A stretch of DNA of 64,000 nt from Microbacterium testaceum StLB037 (GCF_900104345.1 NZ_FNJN01000006.1:1-64000); one strand, 5' to 3'; shown: positions 8,102 to 17,138, counted from the stretch's first letter. The notes: generated by a model from the sequence alone, not told the origin. Translations and numbers: made by a program.

Positions 8102-8329
8102 ATGTCTTCACAGGCCCCCGCGAGCACTCGTCTGCTGGACTCGCTCATCACGCCGGCAACCCTTGCCCAACGTCTCGGCACGACCGAACGCAGTTTGAGC
8201 GAATGGCGCATCACCGGTCGCGGACCGAAGTTCATTCGCATCGGCCGCAGTCCCCGCTACCGTCCAGAAGCCGTAGACGAGTGGCTTCTCTCGCAAGAGC
8301 ACGGAAGCACCTCGGAGGAAGCCGCCTGA
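8102..8329 (+). CDS. Excisionase-like HTH protein (MerR/AlpA type)
   Basis: A 75-residue protein with a winged-helix fold typical of recombination directionality factors. SLITPATLAQRLGTTERSL is the helix-turn-helix and GPKFIRIGRSPRYRPEAVDEWL the wing. Such proteins bend att-site DNA and steer the tyrosine integrase toward excision. I chose ATG 8102 (AAGGA seven bases upstream) over the longer frame at 8075. Its TGA overlaps the ATG of the integrase by one base, so the two are translationally coupled. Confidence 0.8.
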   Translation: MSSQAPASTRLLDSLITPATLAQRLGTTERSLSEWRITGRGPKFIRIGRSPRYRPEAVDEWLLSQEHGSTSEEAA

Positions 8330-9507
8330 TGGGCAGCGCCTACTCCTATGACACGAAGATCGGAAAGCGTTGGGAGGCGCGATACCGAAAGCCGGACGGG
8401 AAGACTGCCCGTAAGGGAGGGTTCGCGCGCAAGCGGGACGCCGAGGCGTACATCACCTCAGTGGAGTCGGCGAAGCTGCAGGGCGCGTACATCGCCCCGG
8501 GAGAGTCGCGAATCACCGTCCGTGAACTGGGTGCGGAATGGCTCATCGCGCACGCGGTTGCGGTGAAGCCGTCGACGTTCCACAGTGACGAGAGTGCCTG
8601 GCGCGTGCACGTCGAACCAGCGTGGGGAGGGCGCCGCGTCGGCACGATCCGGCACACCGAGGTCGCAGCATGGATCGCTGAGCTGAGCGCCGCGCGCTCA
8701 GCTACCACCGTGAAGCGTTGCCACGGCGTTCTCGCATCCATCCTCGATGGAGCAGTCCGCGATCGCCGGCTACAGTCCAACCCTGCGCGCGAGGTGAAGA
8801 CCCCGCGCAAAGTTTGCAAGCAGAGGGCCTACCTCACGCATCAGCAGGTCGAACGGCTCGCGACAGCTTCTCTCTATCCGGACGTCGTGCGCTTCCTCGC
8901 ATACACAGGCCTTCGGTGGGGTGAAGCGACGGGACTAACGGTCGCAGACGTCGACCTATCGCGGCGTCGCCTGAACATCTCCGCGAACGCCGTCGTCGTC
9001 AACGGTCACGTGATCGTCGGCACGCCGAAAACTCACGAACGCCGCACGGTGGTCTATCCGGCTTTTCTCGACGCGGCTATGACCCGTGCAGTCATGCTCA
9101 AACGGCCGGACGAGTTGATCTTCTCCGCCGGAACCGGCGGCTACCTTCGACCGGGTAACTCGAAGTCCGGGTGGTTCGCAGGCGCATGCAAGCGTGCCCG
9201 ACTCGAGGATGCGTCTGCTGCAGCCGAAGCTAGGGCCCGGGGGGAAGCGGTTCGTGTGATCATGCCGCGCGTCACGCCGCATGATCTTCGACACACCGCT
9301 GCTTCACTTGCGATCAGCGCCGGCGCGAACGTCAAGGCGGTCCAACGAATGCTCGGGCACGCGAGCGCCGCCATGACCCTCGACACTTATGCCGATCTGT
9401 TCGACGAGGATCTTGACGACGTCGCCGCGGCGCTGAACGTGGCGCGTGCCGCGTCAATCGGGCCGCTCAGCACTCAGCCGTCCCCGCCCTCTCATCCGGA
9501 CGCATGA
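8329..9507 (+). CDS. Tyrosine recombinase / phage-type integrase
   Basis: A 392-residue site-specific recombinase that integrates and excises the element. It has an N-terminal arm-type DNA-binding region (about 1-60), a core-binding SAM-like domain (about 63-150) and a catalytic domain with all key residues: R196 in TGLRWGEA, H318 and R321 in HDLRHT, H344 in LGHAS and the nucleophile Y354 in LDTYAD. The length is normal for actinobacterial integrases. The ATG overlaps the stop of the excisionase gene. Together with the tRNA-Ser fragment at 13,541 it marks the right part of an integrative element. The longer open frame from 8203 is rejected. Confidence 0.95.
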   Translation: MGSAYSYDTKIGKRWEARYRKPDGKTARKGGFARKRDAEAYITSVESAKLQGAYIAPGESRITVRELGAEWLIAHAVAVKPSTFHSDESAWRVHVEPAWGGRRVGTIRHTEVAAWIAELSAARSATTVKRCHGVLASILDGAVRDRRLQSNPAREVKTPRKVCKQRAYLTHQQVERLATASLYPDVVRFLAYTGLRWGEATGLTVADVDLSRRRLNISANAVVVNGHVIVGTPKTHERRTVVYPAFLDAAMTRAVMLKRPDELIFSAGTGGYLRPGNSKSGWFAGACKRARLEDASAAAEARARGEAVRVIMPRVTPHDLRHTAASLAISAGANVKAVQRMLGHASAAMTLDTYADLFDEDLDDVAAALNVARAASIGPLSTQPSPPSHPDA

Positions 9508-9565
9508 GAGGACCATCGCCGCATACTGATGCGAACGTCCTTGCCCAGCCAATAGAGTCGCGCGA

Positions 9566-12500
9566 TCACAAGCCGTCCGCCGTGCGTCTGCGGTAAACGA
9601 CGAAGTTCGCTGGAGACTTCGAGGATCCAAACTTGCCAGCGAATCCCACCTCCTGCATACGCTTGGCAATTGCCCTGTGGGCTGCATCGTCTGGCAACTC
9701 GATGACTCCGCGACCCGGACTCGCCAGGTCTGCGTACTCACCTCCGAGCAGCTGGAACAACGACCCGAGGGCGGCCCCCGAGCGGTTTTCGATATTGAAT
9801 GCAACCAGCGCGACTACGTCTGCCCTGGGTACGCCCAGTGAGGCGATGTACTGGAGGTTGCTGGTTTGAACGGGCGCTCGCTCAGCCTTCGCGAATTCAA
9901 CCAGCGCTTTGGCGGCTACCCGATTCGCACGAGACAGACTTCGCGGGAGAGACAAGATGCGCCGTCGTACTGTTTCGCTGATAGATGGCGAGAGTGCGAT
10001 CGCTTCGACAGCATCGCTGTCGAGAACATCACTCGTGACGTAGTTGGTGAACTCGCTTGAATACTCCATCAGCGCTGCGCGCGCAGTGGGCCAACCGGTC
10101 AGCGCAGTGAACGTGTTGATGTCGTCCCGAAGGACACCGACGCTGACTAACCTGGCCACCAAGTCTGAGTCGTCGAGTTCCAGGTCCTCCACGGTCAATT
10201 CGGGCGCTGCGGCCAGGCTCGCTATCAGAGTGGCTTTGTCATCGTTTGCGATCAGCGAGGCCTTCAGGATCCGGTCGCGGGTCCTCGTCGACAAGTCGGC
10301 GTCGGAACCATCGTCCTCGAGTTGCGAGAAGTGGGCGAGGAACTGCTCAATGTCTGACTCCGATGCCGTCCCGTCCTCCAGCCGGGCCTCCAGCTCGGCG
10401 ATGTTTGCGACTGTCGGGGTCGCGCGGCCCGCGCGTGCCACGGATGCCTGGAGGGGCTTCCCAACCTCGGCTAGGTCGGCAATCATGGCGCCGGGGCTCG
10501 CCAGCCGAGCGATTTCCTCAACCAGATCAGGACTCGACTCTCCGACCCAATTGAGCGTCGCGCTCATTACAGTCTCATCTTGGATCGCGACAAGGTCCTC
10601 GTTAGTACGAATCATGTCGACATACTCGGTCCCATTCCGTACAAGAAGATCCGCGAGCCATGGGTTCGTCTCGCGCAACCCGTCGAGACTGAGCTCTGCT
10701 CCGCGCGCGGCAACCTTGAGGTTCGTACGGTTCAGTTCGAAAAGTTCGCGCTGCATCGCATCACTACGCTGCGGCTCGGGCAAAACCCGAAGGTCCGGCA
10801 CTTTCGCGTCGAGGCGCCGAAGCACTGATGTGATTGTTGACGAGGCGACCGCGCTGACGGGTTCCGTGAGAGCGACCATGCGGTGAGCGTTCTCCGAAAC
10901 GAAGATGCGCACGCGCTCGTCTCCGTGATAGGGGCGAGCGGATCCTCCGAGGAGCGCGGCGGAGAAGTAGGCGACCGCGCGGCCGATGTTGTCGGCTGCG
11001 AAGTTGGCTACGATCCATTCGAACAACCGCGAGTCGTGCGCTGCGAGCTTCTCTAGCAAGAGCGAACCCGACTGGCTGCGATCGAGGAATGAGCGCAGGA
11101 AGGCACGATCTTCGTCTGTCGCGGATCCCAGGACCAGGAGCAGGTTGTCGAGGGACTCGGAGTGCCTTGGCTCCGTCAGCAAGCGTTGGATGATCTCGAT
11201 GTTGTAGAACGAGCGATCATTGATCGCAGGGGCTCCCGCGTAATCGATGAGCGCATCCACGTCGCTCGGTTTGCTGAACCGATACGTCAAGTTTGCGCGG
11301 CCGTCTTGGACGTGATGGAGGAAGTATGTCATCGCTGAGGCCGTGATTCGGGCATCCCGAAACTCCGATGCGTACAGAGTGAAGTTTCGATCCACAAGCT
11401 CATGCAGGAGTAGATCGTGCACCAAGGACTCTGGGAACAGTAGCTCAACGAGTCGATCAAACCGGATAGGGCCGTCCGGCAGTAGGTCATCTCCGGTCAG
11501 CCTCGCCCGGTCGCGAGGCTCGACGTCCACTGAGTAACTGGCCTCGACGAGCAGGTCGGCTACGGAGCGGCTCTCGAGACTGAGGATCTCCTCCTCGCGA
11601 GCCTCAGCTTGACGTGCAAGCTTGTCTGTCGATTCTGATTCCCAGAGGTCGGGGTCGCACTTGACCCCCAGCCCAGCTTCGATGTCAGAGATGGTGTAGT
11701 TCGCAGTCAGGTTAACCGCGTTGTAGTTGCGGACAGCTTGATAGATGGCCCCGAGCGGAGGATGCTCCGCGAGATCTCGCCAAAACTGGACGGTCTCGAG
11801 CTGCGCGGGCTGATAGGTCCTGGATCCAACGGTGTACGTACTAGGAGGCTGTTCGCCATATATTCCGCCAAGGCGGGACGCGTATTCGTGGAGCTTCGCC
11901 CCGGTATCCTTGGCGATCTGTTCCGCGTGCGGGTTACGTGAGCGTGCGCGCAGCTTTGCGGCTTCCTTCGAGAGTCTTGCGGCATTCTGCTCGATGGTCG
12001 CGGTTCCGGCGCGAAAGAGGATGTCGAGTCGGCTGGTTGCCGATCGTATGCGCTCGAAGTCGCCAGGGTACAGATTTTTGAAGACGACCATCGCAAACAG
12101 GCGCACCGGGCTGAGGTCCTTGAGGCCGTCTTCGTTGAGAATTCGTCGCCGGAATAGCTCCCACTCGTTTCGGATGTTTTTTATGAGACGCATATCGGTC
12201 AGATGCGCCGAAATGGTGTCGACCAAGTGCGGGCTATCGGGCGCCGATTTTCCCAACGTTTCCAAGATTAACGAGGCGGAACTCTTGTGTGTGATGAATG
12301 GCACCAGCGGCACGATGGCTCCGAAAAACTTCGCCCTCTCTGACCCCGCGCCTACCTCGGTCCCCGTGTCGAAGACGCTATCTCTGAGTGCATATACGAA
12401 TCTTACGCACTTCTTGGAGTTGAGCTGCTTGGACCCATTGAGAAGGGTGTTCAGTTCCTTGAGTGCCTCGAAGATGTGTGGTTCGTTGAAGCGGTCCAAG

Positions 12501-13336
12501 TCCTCGAAGATCACGATGTCTACTTCTGTTCGTTCAAAGAAGTAGACGATTTCATCGAGATACTCGTCGAAAAAGTTCGTGTTTGCGTTCGTTAACTTAA
12601 TGGAGGCGGCGGCCGACCCGAGCTGCTCGACCGTTACTCGACTGTGGAACGCCGCCTGGGTCATCAAGGCGAGACCGAACACAAAAAGCCACGCTGCAAA
12701 ATGGATCGCTGCTGCATACAGCCACGGGTCCGGCAGAAGCCGTACCAAGCTCGCGAGTGCGTCTGTCGCGAAGAGGATCACCGTCGACACCGTGGCCACG
12801 GCGACGGCATAAGCCAGTGCCAAACGCCACCTCATCGGCGTGATCCTCTGGAAACGAGAGCCGGGCATCTTCGATGGTCGCTCGATATAGAGGAGCTGCT
12901 TGACAATCTCTTTTTGAACCACGTTGGTCTTGGTCATCTGGCGATCAGGACTAGCGCCCGCCGACCCTCGCTTTTCTTGGGCGACTGCATCGCCCAATGT
13001 GGGGAGTGAGATCGTGACTGCCCGCGGTCCGACGTGCTCGATGACGCGTTGGATCACACTGCTCTTGCCCGCCCCGTAGGGCCCGGTCAACGCGATGCTT
13101 CTAGGCGCGTTCGCTCGCGGTTTCTCCAGCTCGTGTATGAGCAGTCTCGCGTACTCGCCATGCGCGGTCTCGTCGAATCCAGGCTCCAGGGACAGTAGCT
13201 CGTAGTCGGGTTTCAAGCCGTTCGGTAGCGGCTTGTACAGCTGTGACAAGGCTTTCGCCAGGCCGCTCGCCCGAGCTTTGAGCCACAGATTTTTGGTTCG
13301 GTGTTCCACGGGTCTCAGGGTAGAAGCAGATGACAC
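9566..13336 (-). CDS. YobI/KAP-type membrane P-loop NTPase
   Basis: A 1256-residue protein. Walker A is GPYGAGKSS (85-93). Two predicted membrane helices (about 170-190 and 205-226) lie between it and Walker B, IVIFEDLDRF (274-283). This insertion inside the P-loop domain is the hallmark of KAP/YobI NTPases. The following FVYALRDSVF (313-322) and KFFGAIVPLVPFIT (336-349) match the YobI family closely. The remaining 850 residues are mostly helical, without a recognised catalytic domain. KAP-type NTPases include phage-exclusion proteins; a defence role here is inference from family and location. The gene converges with the integrase, starts at GTG, and is the only gene between integrase and att site. 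Its codon use is less GC-biased than the chromosomal genes. Confidence 0.88.
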   Translation of the reverse strand: MSSASTLRPVEHRTKNLWLKARASGLAKALSQLYKPLPNGLKPDYELLSLEPGFDETAHGEYARLLIHELEKPRANAPRSIALTGPYGAGKSSVIQRVIEHVGPRAVTISLPTLGDAVAQEKRGSAGASPDRQMTKTNVVQKEIVKQLLYIERPSKMPGSRFQRITPMRWRLALAYAVAVATVSTVILFATDALASLVRLLPDPWLYAAAIHFAAWLFVFGLALMTQAAFHSRVTVEQLGSAAASIKLTNANTNFFDEYLDEIVYFFERTEVDIVIFEDLDRFNEPHIFEALKELNTLLNGSKQLNSKKCVRFVYALRDSVFDTGTEVGAGSERAKFFGAIVPLVPFITHKSSASLILETLGKSAPDSPHLVDTISAHLTDMRLIKNIRNEWELFRRRILNEDGLKDLSPVRLFAMVVFKNLYPGDFERIRSATSRLDILFRAGTATIEQNAARLSKEAAKLRARSRNPHAEQIAKDTGAKLHEYASRLGGIYGEQPPSTYTVGSRTYQPAQLETVQFWRDLAEHPPLGAIYQAVRNYNAVNLTANYTISDIEAGLGVKCDPDLWESESTDKLARQAEAREEEILSLESRSVADLLVEASYSVDVEPRDRARLTGDDLLPDGPIRFDRLVELLFPESLVHDLLLHELVDRNFTLYASEFRDARITASAMTYFLHHVQDGRANLTYRFSKPSDVDALIDYAGAPAINDRSFYNIEIIQRLLTEPRHSESLDNLLLVLGSATDEDRAFLRSFLDRSQSGSLLLEKLAAHDSRLFEWIVANFAADNIGRAVAYFSAALLGGSARPYHGDERVRIFVSENAHRMVALTEPVSAVASSTITSVLRRLDAKVPDLRVLPEPQRSDAMQRELFELNRTNLKVAARGAELSLDGLRETNPWLADLLVRNGTEYVDMIRTNEDLVAIQDETVMSATLNWVGESSPDLVEEIARLASPGAMIADLAEVGKPLQASVARAGRATPTVANIAELEARLEDGTASESDIEQFLAHFSQLEDDGSDADLSTRTRDRILKASLIANDDKATLIASLAAAPELTVEDLELDDSDLVARLVSVGVLRDDINTFTALTGWPTARAALMEYSSEFTNYVTSDVLDSDAVEAIALSPSISETVRRRILSLPRSLSRANRVAAKALVEFAKAERAPVQTSNLQYIASLGVPRADVVALVAFNIENRSGAALGSLFQLLGGEYADLASPGRGVIELPDDAAHRAIAKRMQEVGFAGKFGSSKSPANFVVYRRRTADGL

Positions 13337-13540
13337 AGTCGAGCTGCCCTGTGCGAGTGCGGGTCGTGTCCTATTTTTCGTATTGCTGGCGGTAGGCGAT
13401 CACCGCGCCGCGGTTGAGCGGTAACGCAGCAGTAACGGGATGCATGCGGCATCCCGTGAACAGGCGTGCACAGGTGTGAATGGGTTCCGCATATCTGCGC
13501 GGTTCTCGGCGCGGCCCGGCGGTAGAACTAGATCGTGAGA
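13337..13540. promoter_or_regulatory. Upstream region of the YobI-like gene, island end
   Basis: These 200 bases hold no gene and must contain the promoter of the minus-strand NTPase. A perfect 8-bp stem (CGGGATGC 13,436-13,443, GCATCCCG 13,449-13,456) and short GTAACG repeats near 13,421 and 13,432 could be regulator or integrase arm-type sites. Confidence 0.4.
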
Positions 13541-13567
13541 TGGGTTCAAATCCCACCGTCACCGCCA
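13541..13567 (+). other. tRNA-Ser 3' fragment, likely attR
   Basis: TGGGTTCAAATCCCAC is a T-arm (TTCAAAT loop) and is followed by the acceptor strand CGTCACC, discriminator G and an encoded CCA. This is the 3' end of a tRNA-Ser whose 5' acceptor strand would be GGTGACG. No D-arm or anticodon arm precedes it: the upstream sequence is island DNA. A tyrosine integrase that targets a tRNA 3' end leaves just such a fragment at the far junction, so this is the probable right attachment site. The intact tRNA gene should lie left of the window. Confidence 0.78.
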
Positions 13568-13571
13568 CCAC

Positions 13572-13605
13572 GAAGGCCCCGAATCCTCACGGATTCGGGG
13601 CCTTC
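13572..13605 (+). terminator. Terminator after the tRNA-Ser 3' end
   Basis: A perfect 15-bp stem, GAAGGCCCCGAATCC with loop TCAC, starts four bases after the encoded CCA. It is the kind of terminator expected directly behind a tRNA gene, which supports reading the preceding bases as a displaced tRNA end. Confidence 0.8.
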
Positions 13606-13656
13606 GTCTTGTCTCCTCGCGATGCGTCGAGCGCGTCGCCCTGACACGATGACTTC

Positions 13657-14133
13657 ATGCCCGTCATCGAGTCCCGCTGCGTCGTCCCGGTCGACGTGAG
13701 CGTCGCGTTCGCCGTGTCGCAGACCACCGGCGAGACCCGCCAGCGATGGGATCCGTTCATCCGGCGCCAATACTTCGTCGATGGTGCGACCGCTCCGGCG
13801 AAGGGCGTTCGGACGTACACCGTGCAGCGTTTCGGCTTCCGAATGGAGAGCGAGTACGTCTCCTACAACCCGCCGTCGAACGTCGGCATGAAGATGACGA
13901 AGGGGTCCTGGTTCTTCGAGCGTCTCGCCGGCGGGTGGAAGTTCACCCCCGTCGCCGACGACCCCGGCAGCACTCTCGCCGTCTGGCGGTACAACTTCGC
14001 CTGCCGCCCCCGGTGGCTGGCACCGCTCGCTGAACGGATCGGCGCCGTCGTCCTGCAGTACGACATGGATCGGCGCATTCGCGGTTTCGCGAAAGGATGC
14101 TCCGACCCGACTGTGCTCGCCGCCGTGCGCTGA
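13657..14133 (+). CDS. SRPBCC (START-like) family protein
   Basis: A 158-residue helix-grip protein of the polyketide-cyclase/SRPBCC superfamily, which binds hydrophobic ligands. The opening IESRCVVPVDVSVAFAVSQ, the middle RFGFRMESEYVSYNPPSNVGMKM and the long C-terminal helix (LAPLAERIGAVVLQYDMDRR) follow the fold order. The ligand is unknown. It is the first complete gene on the chromosomal side of the att site. Confidence 0.75.
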   Translation: MPVIESRCVVPVDVSVAFAVSQTTGETRQRWDPFIRRQYFVDGATAPAKGVRTYTVQRFGFRMESEYVSYNPPSNVGMKMTKGSWFFERLAGGWKFTPVADDPGSTLAVWRYNFACRPRWLAPLAERIGAVVLQYDMDRRIRGFAKGCSDPTVLAAVR

Positions 14134-14312
14134 GCGGGGCTGCTGGCCGGCTGGGACACGGGGCCCGGTCGCCGCGTCGATACTGGCGCGAAGGCGCCCG
14201 CCCTGCCACACCGAGAACCCCACCTCGGAACGGGCGCGTCAGCTCGTTACGGAGCCGCGTCAGTGACCCGATAGTAGGGCTGGACTCTTCCGGGCTTGCA
14301 CGAGGTGCGCGC

Positions 14313-14369
14313 GTGAAGACGCTGACCCGCGACGTCCACGCCCTCGTTCCGATCGGAGCCGCCGCATGA
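14313..14369 (+). CDS. Possible 18-residue leader peptide
   Basis: GTG 14313 has GAGG seven bases upstream and encodes MKTLTRDVHALVPIGAAA. Its TGA overlaps the ATG of the next gene as ATGA, which would couple their translation. It may be a leader ORF, or only the tail of a longer chance frame. Confidence 0.35.
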   Translation: MKTLTRDVHALVPIGAAA

Positions 14370-14911
14370 CCGCCCCCACCACCCGTGAGCACCGGACGTA
14401 CCCGGTGCTGACCCTTCCCGTGTTCGATCTGCGGACGGGGGATGTCGTGGTCGGCACCGACTCCGAGATCATCGGGATCGAGGCGGAGAACCCGTGGACC
14501 CGTCGTCTCACTGAGCGGCATCCGGACGGGCAGATCACCCACTTCACGTACGACTGCGCGGACGAGCTCGCGGTCCATCGCCGACCCGCACCCGTTCCTG
14601 TCGTTCCCGCGGCGGCGGCGGAGGCAGGCTCCAACACGGGGCGTCTCGCCGGGATCCGCTGCCCCCGGTGTGCGCACGAGCGTGCGTTCGTCATTCAAGT
14701 CACCTTGAACGTCGTCATGCTCGACGACGGCGTGGATCCGACCGCGGCGGGGCAGCCGTCGGCGGAGCACTTCCCCGCGCGCGTCATCGACCCGCGGAGC
14801 GGATTCTCGAACGGCGACCCCATCCAGTGCCACGAAGGTCGAGGCGGCTGCGGCCACCGCGGGACGGTCGACGAGTTCCGCATCCACACGGGCACTGACG
14901 CCGCGGGGTGA
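14366..14911 (+). CDS. Hypothetical protein with zinc-ribbon-like cysteines
   Basis: A 181-residue protein of unknown function. Near residue 97 it has IRCPRCAHERAF and near residue 155 CHEGRGGCGHRGTVDEF, together giving four or more Cys/His ligands in the pattern of a split zinc ribbon. The N-terminal 80 residues (GDVVVGTDSEIIGIEAENP) are beta-rich. No membrane segment is present. It overlaps a tiny upstream ORF by four bases and lies 46 bases before the MFS gene on the same strand. Confidence 0.6.
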   Translation: MTAPTTREHRTYPVLTLPVFDLRTGDVVVGTDSEIIGIEAENPWTRRLTERHPDGQITHFTYDCADELAVHRRPAPVPVVPAAAAEAGSNTGRLAGIRCPRCAHERAFVIQVTLNVVMLDDGVDPTAAGQPSAEHFPARVIDPRSGFSNGDPIQCHEGRGGCGHRGTVDEFRIHTGTDAAG

Positions 14912-14957
14912 CCCTGCCGCCGGGCGGTCGCGCCACCGGCCTGGATACGCTCGACGC

Positions 14958-16238
14958 ATGGACGAGGACTCACCGTCGGCGGCGCCCCCGCGCGAGATCC
15001 TCCGTCACCCGGCATTCGCCTTCTTCTGGACCGCGACGACGCTGCGTGCCTTCGGTTCTACGATCGCCGGGGTCGCCTTCCAGGTTCTGATCGTGACGGT
15101 GATCGGCGCGACGCCCGGGCAGGTCGGCATCCTGAATGCCCTCAGCGTCGTTCCGTACCTGTTCCTCGGTCTGATCGTCGGCGCGTGGATGGATCGCTGG
15201 CGACGACAACGGGCTTTGGTGGTGACCACGATCGGCCGGGCGGTGGTGCTCGCGATCGTCCCCGTCCTTGTGGTGACGGGGGCGCTCGATTTCTGGTCGC
15301 TCGCGGCGGTCACCCTGGCGCTCGGGGTTCTCACCCTGTTCGGGGACTCCGCGGCGCAACCGCTCCTGCCGCGACTCGTGCCGCGGGCGTCGCTTCCCGC
15401 GGCCAACGCCCGACTCGGCCAGAGTCAGACCGTCGCCCAGACGGCGGGGCCCGCGATCGGCGGTGCGCTGCTCGCGATCGTGGGTGCGCCGATCCTCTTC
15501 GTGATCGACGCCGTCATCGCGGCCGTCGCCGCCCTTCTGCAGTCGGGCATCGTCGTGTCCGAGAAGAGGGCCGCGCCGCGAGCCGCCGGTCGACACGTCG
15601 GGCACGAGATCGCCCAGGGCATGCGCTACACCTACCGGCATCCGACGCTCCGGCCCCTCGCCCTGTCGATCCACGTGTGGTTCCTCGGCAACAGCATCGT
15701 GGTGACGGCATTCGTCGTCTTCGCGCTGCGAGAACTCGCCCTGCCGCCCTGGGCCTACGGGGTGGCCCTCGCGCTCGGGGGAGTGGGCGGTTTCGTGGGA
15801 GCGGTCATCGCCCCGCGCCTCGGCGCCCGCCTCGGGGCGGGACGCGCGATCCTGCTGGGCCGTGTTCTGGTCGTGCTGCCCTGGGCGGCTCTCGCGCTCG
15901 TCCCGCTCAGCCCCGACGGTGGCATGGGGGTGACCCTCGGCGTCGTCGCCGCCGCCCAGTTCGTCTACGGACTGGCGATGGGGATCGAGGACCCCAACGA
16001 CATCTCCTACCGTCAGTCCGTCGCACCCGATGGCATCCAGGGGCGGATGAACTCCACCATCCGCACCGTGAACCGCACGGTGTTCTTCGTCGGAGCGCTC
16101 CTGGCGGGGCTGTTGATGACCGTGATCGGTCTGCCCGCGACGCTCGGCGCGGGCGCCGGGTTCTTCGTCCTCGCATCCCTCGTCATCGCCTTCTCGCCGT
16201 TGCGGAGTGCGCGGCACGGAGGCACGACGAAGAACTGA
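14958..16238 (+). CDS. MFS transporter (MFS_3/EntS-like exporter)
   Basis: A 426-residue inner-membrane transporter with about 12 predicted helices. The family motif in the loop between helices 2 and 3 reads GAWMDRWRRQRAL, a variant of the MFS motif A. The segment FGDSAAQPLLPRLVPRASLPAANARL and the later DISYRQSVAPDGIQGRMNST are typical of the EntS/transmembrane-secretion-effector group of drug or siderophore exporters. The substrate is unknown. It ends 12 bases before the convergent ABC remnant. Confidence 0.85.
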   Translation: MDEDSPSAAPPREILRHPAFAFFWTATTLRAFGSTIAGVAFQVLIVTVIGATPGQVGILNALSVVPYLFLGLIVGAWMDRWRRQRALVVTTIGRAVVLAIVPVLVVTGALDFWSLAAVTLALGVLTLFGDSAAQPLLPRLVPRASLPAANARLGQSQTVAQTAGPAIGGALLAIVGAPILFVIDAVIAAVAALLQSGIVVSEKRAAPRAAGRHVGHEIAQGMRYTYRHPTLRPLALSIHVWFLGNSIVVTAFVVFALRELALPPWAYGVALALGGVGGFVGAVIAPRLGARLGAGRAILLGRVLVVLPWAALALVPLSPDGGMGVTLGVVAAAQFVYGLAMGIEDPNDISYRQSVAPDGIQGRMNSTIRTVNRTVFFVGALLAGLLMTVIGLPATLGAGAGFFVLASLVIAFSPLRSARHGGTTKN

Positions 16239-16250
16239 GGGCCCCGAGCC

Positions 16251-16847
16251 TCACCCGAACAATCGCCGGCGTCCCCGGACCGGCACCGTCCGCACCGCCG
16301 CGGTGACGACCGGGGCGGTGACATCGAACGCCGCTCCGCCGGGCACCGACTCGAGCAGCCGCCGCGTGTACGCCTCGCGCGGATCGGCGAACACCTCGGC
16401 GATCGCCCCCTGCTCGACGATGCGCCCGTGCAACAGCACGACCACCTCGTCGCACAGCTCCTCCACCACGGCGAGGTTGTGCGAGATGAAGAGCATCGTC
16501 AGGTTCCGCTCGCGCTGCAGTCTCTCGAGCAGCTGCAGGATCTCGGCCTGCGTCGACACGTCGAGAGCCGAGGTGATCTCGTCGGCGACGATGACGTCGG
16601 GGTCCACGACCAGAGCCCGCGCGATCGCGATGCGCTGGCGCTGACCACCCGAGAACTCGTGCGGGTAGCGGTCGACGGCATCCTCTCCCAGAGCGACGGA
16701 TGCCAGGGCTTCGACGATCCGCGCATGGTGGCGCCGCTGGCGTGCGCCGACGGGATCGATCGCCTCGGCGAGGGTCTGCCCGATCGTGCGTCGCGGGTCG
16801 AGGGACGAGAACGGGTCCTGCGGGATGTACTGCACGCGACGCCTCAC
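16251..16847 (-). pseudogene. Truncated oligopeptide-type ABC ATPase
   Basis: The C-terminal two-thirds of a Dpp/Opp-family ATP-binding subunit. The Q-loop region (VQYIPQDPFSSLDPRRT), the signature FSGGQRQRIAIARAL, Walker B VIVADEITSALD and the H-loop LFISHNLAVV are intact. The N-terminal part with Walker A is missing: upstream in all frames there is only non-coding sequence with two operator-like palindromes. No permease or binding-protein genes accompany it. I read it as the remnant of a deleted peptide or nickel transport operon that was once divergent from the TetR gene at 17,218. Confidence 0.8.
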
Positions 16848-16979
16848 CGCCGCGACGCTCGCGCGCGGGGTCGACGCGGGCGACGACGGTGAAGCAGGGG
16901 CGGAGCGATGGAGCGGGATTCATCAGGGCCTCCGAGGCGGGTGGGCGGCGCTTCGTTGCGCGTGTCCTGAGTATCCTCA

Positions 16980-17010
16980 TAGTGGATGTTGTAGTCAACA
17001 GCATTCACTA
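16980..17010. promoter_or_regulatory. Operator-like dyad TAGTGGATG-N13-CATTCACTA
   Basis: A 31-bp imperfect palindrome with 9-bp arms and further inner symmetry (TGT/ACA). It shares arm sequence and 13-base spacing with the site at 17,139. It probably served the divergent promoter of the now truncated ABC operon. Confidence 0.6.
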
Positions 17011-17138
17011 ACTCGTAACATCCGCCGACGACGGCGGTAACACCGGGCTCGCCGGCGCCGCCCGCCGCTCCTCGAACGTCGCCGGCGGTCGGCGTCGATC
17101 GGTAGGCTCGTTCCCGTGGTGTCGCTTGCTTGACTCCA

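Noticed and set aside
13480..13567. Complete tRNA gene at the island end
   Set aside because: Only the T-arm and 3' acceptor strand are present; no D-arm, anticodon arm or 5' acceptor strand can be folded from the upstream sequence.
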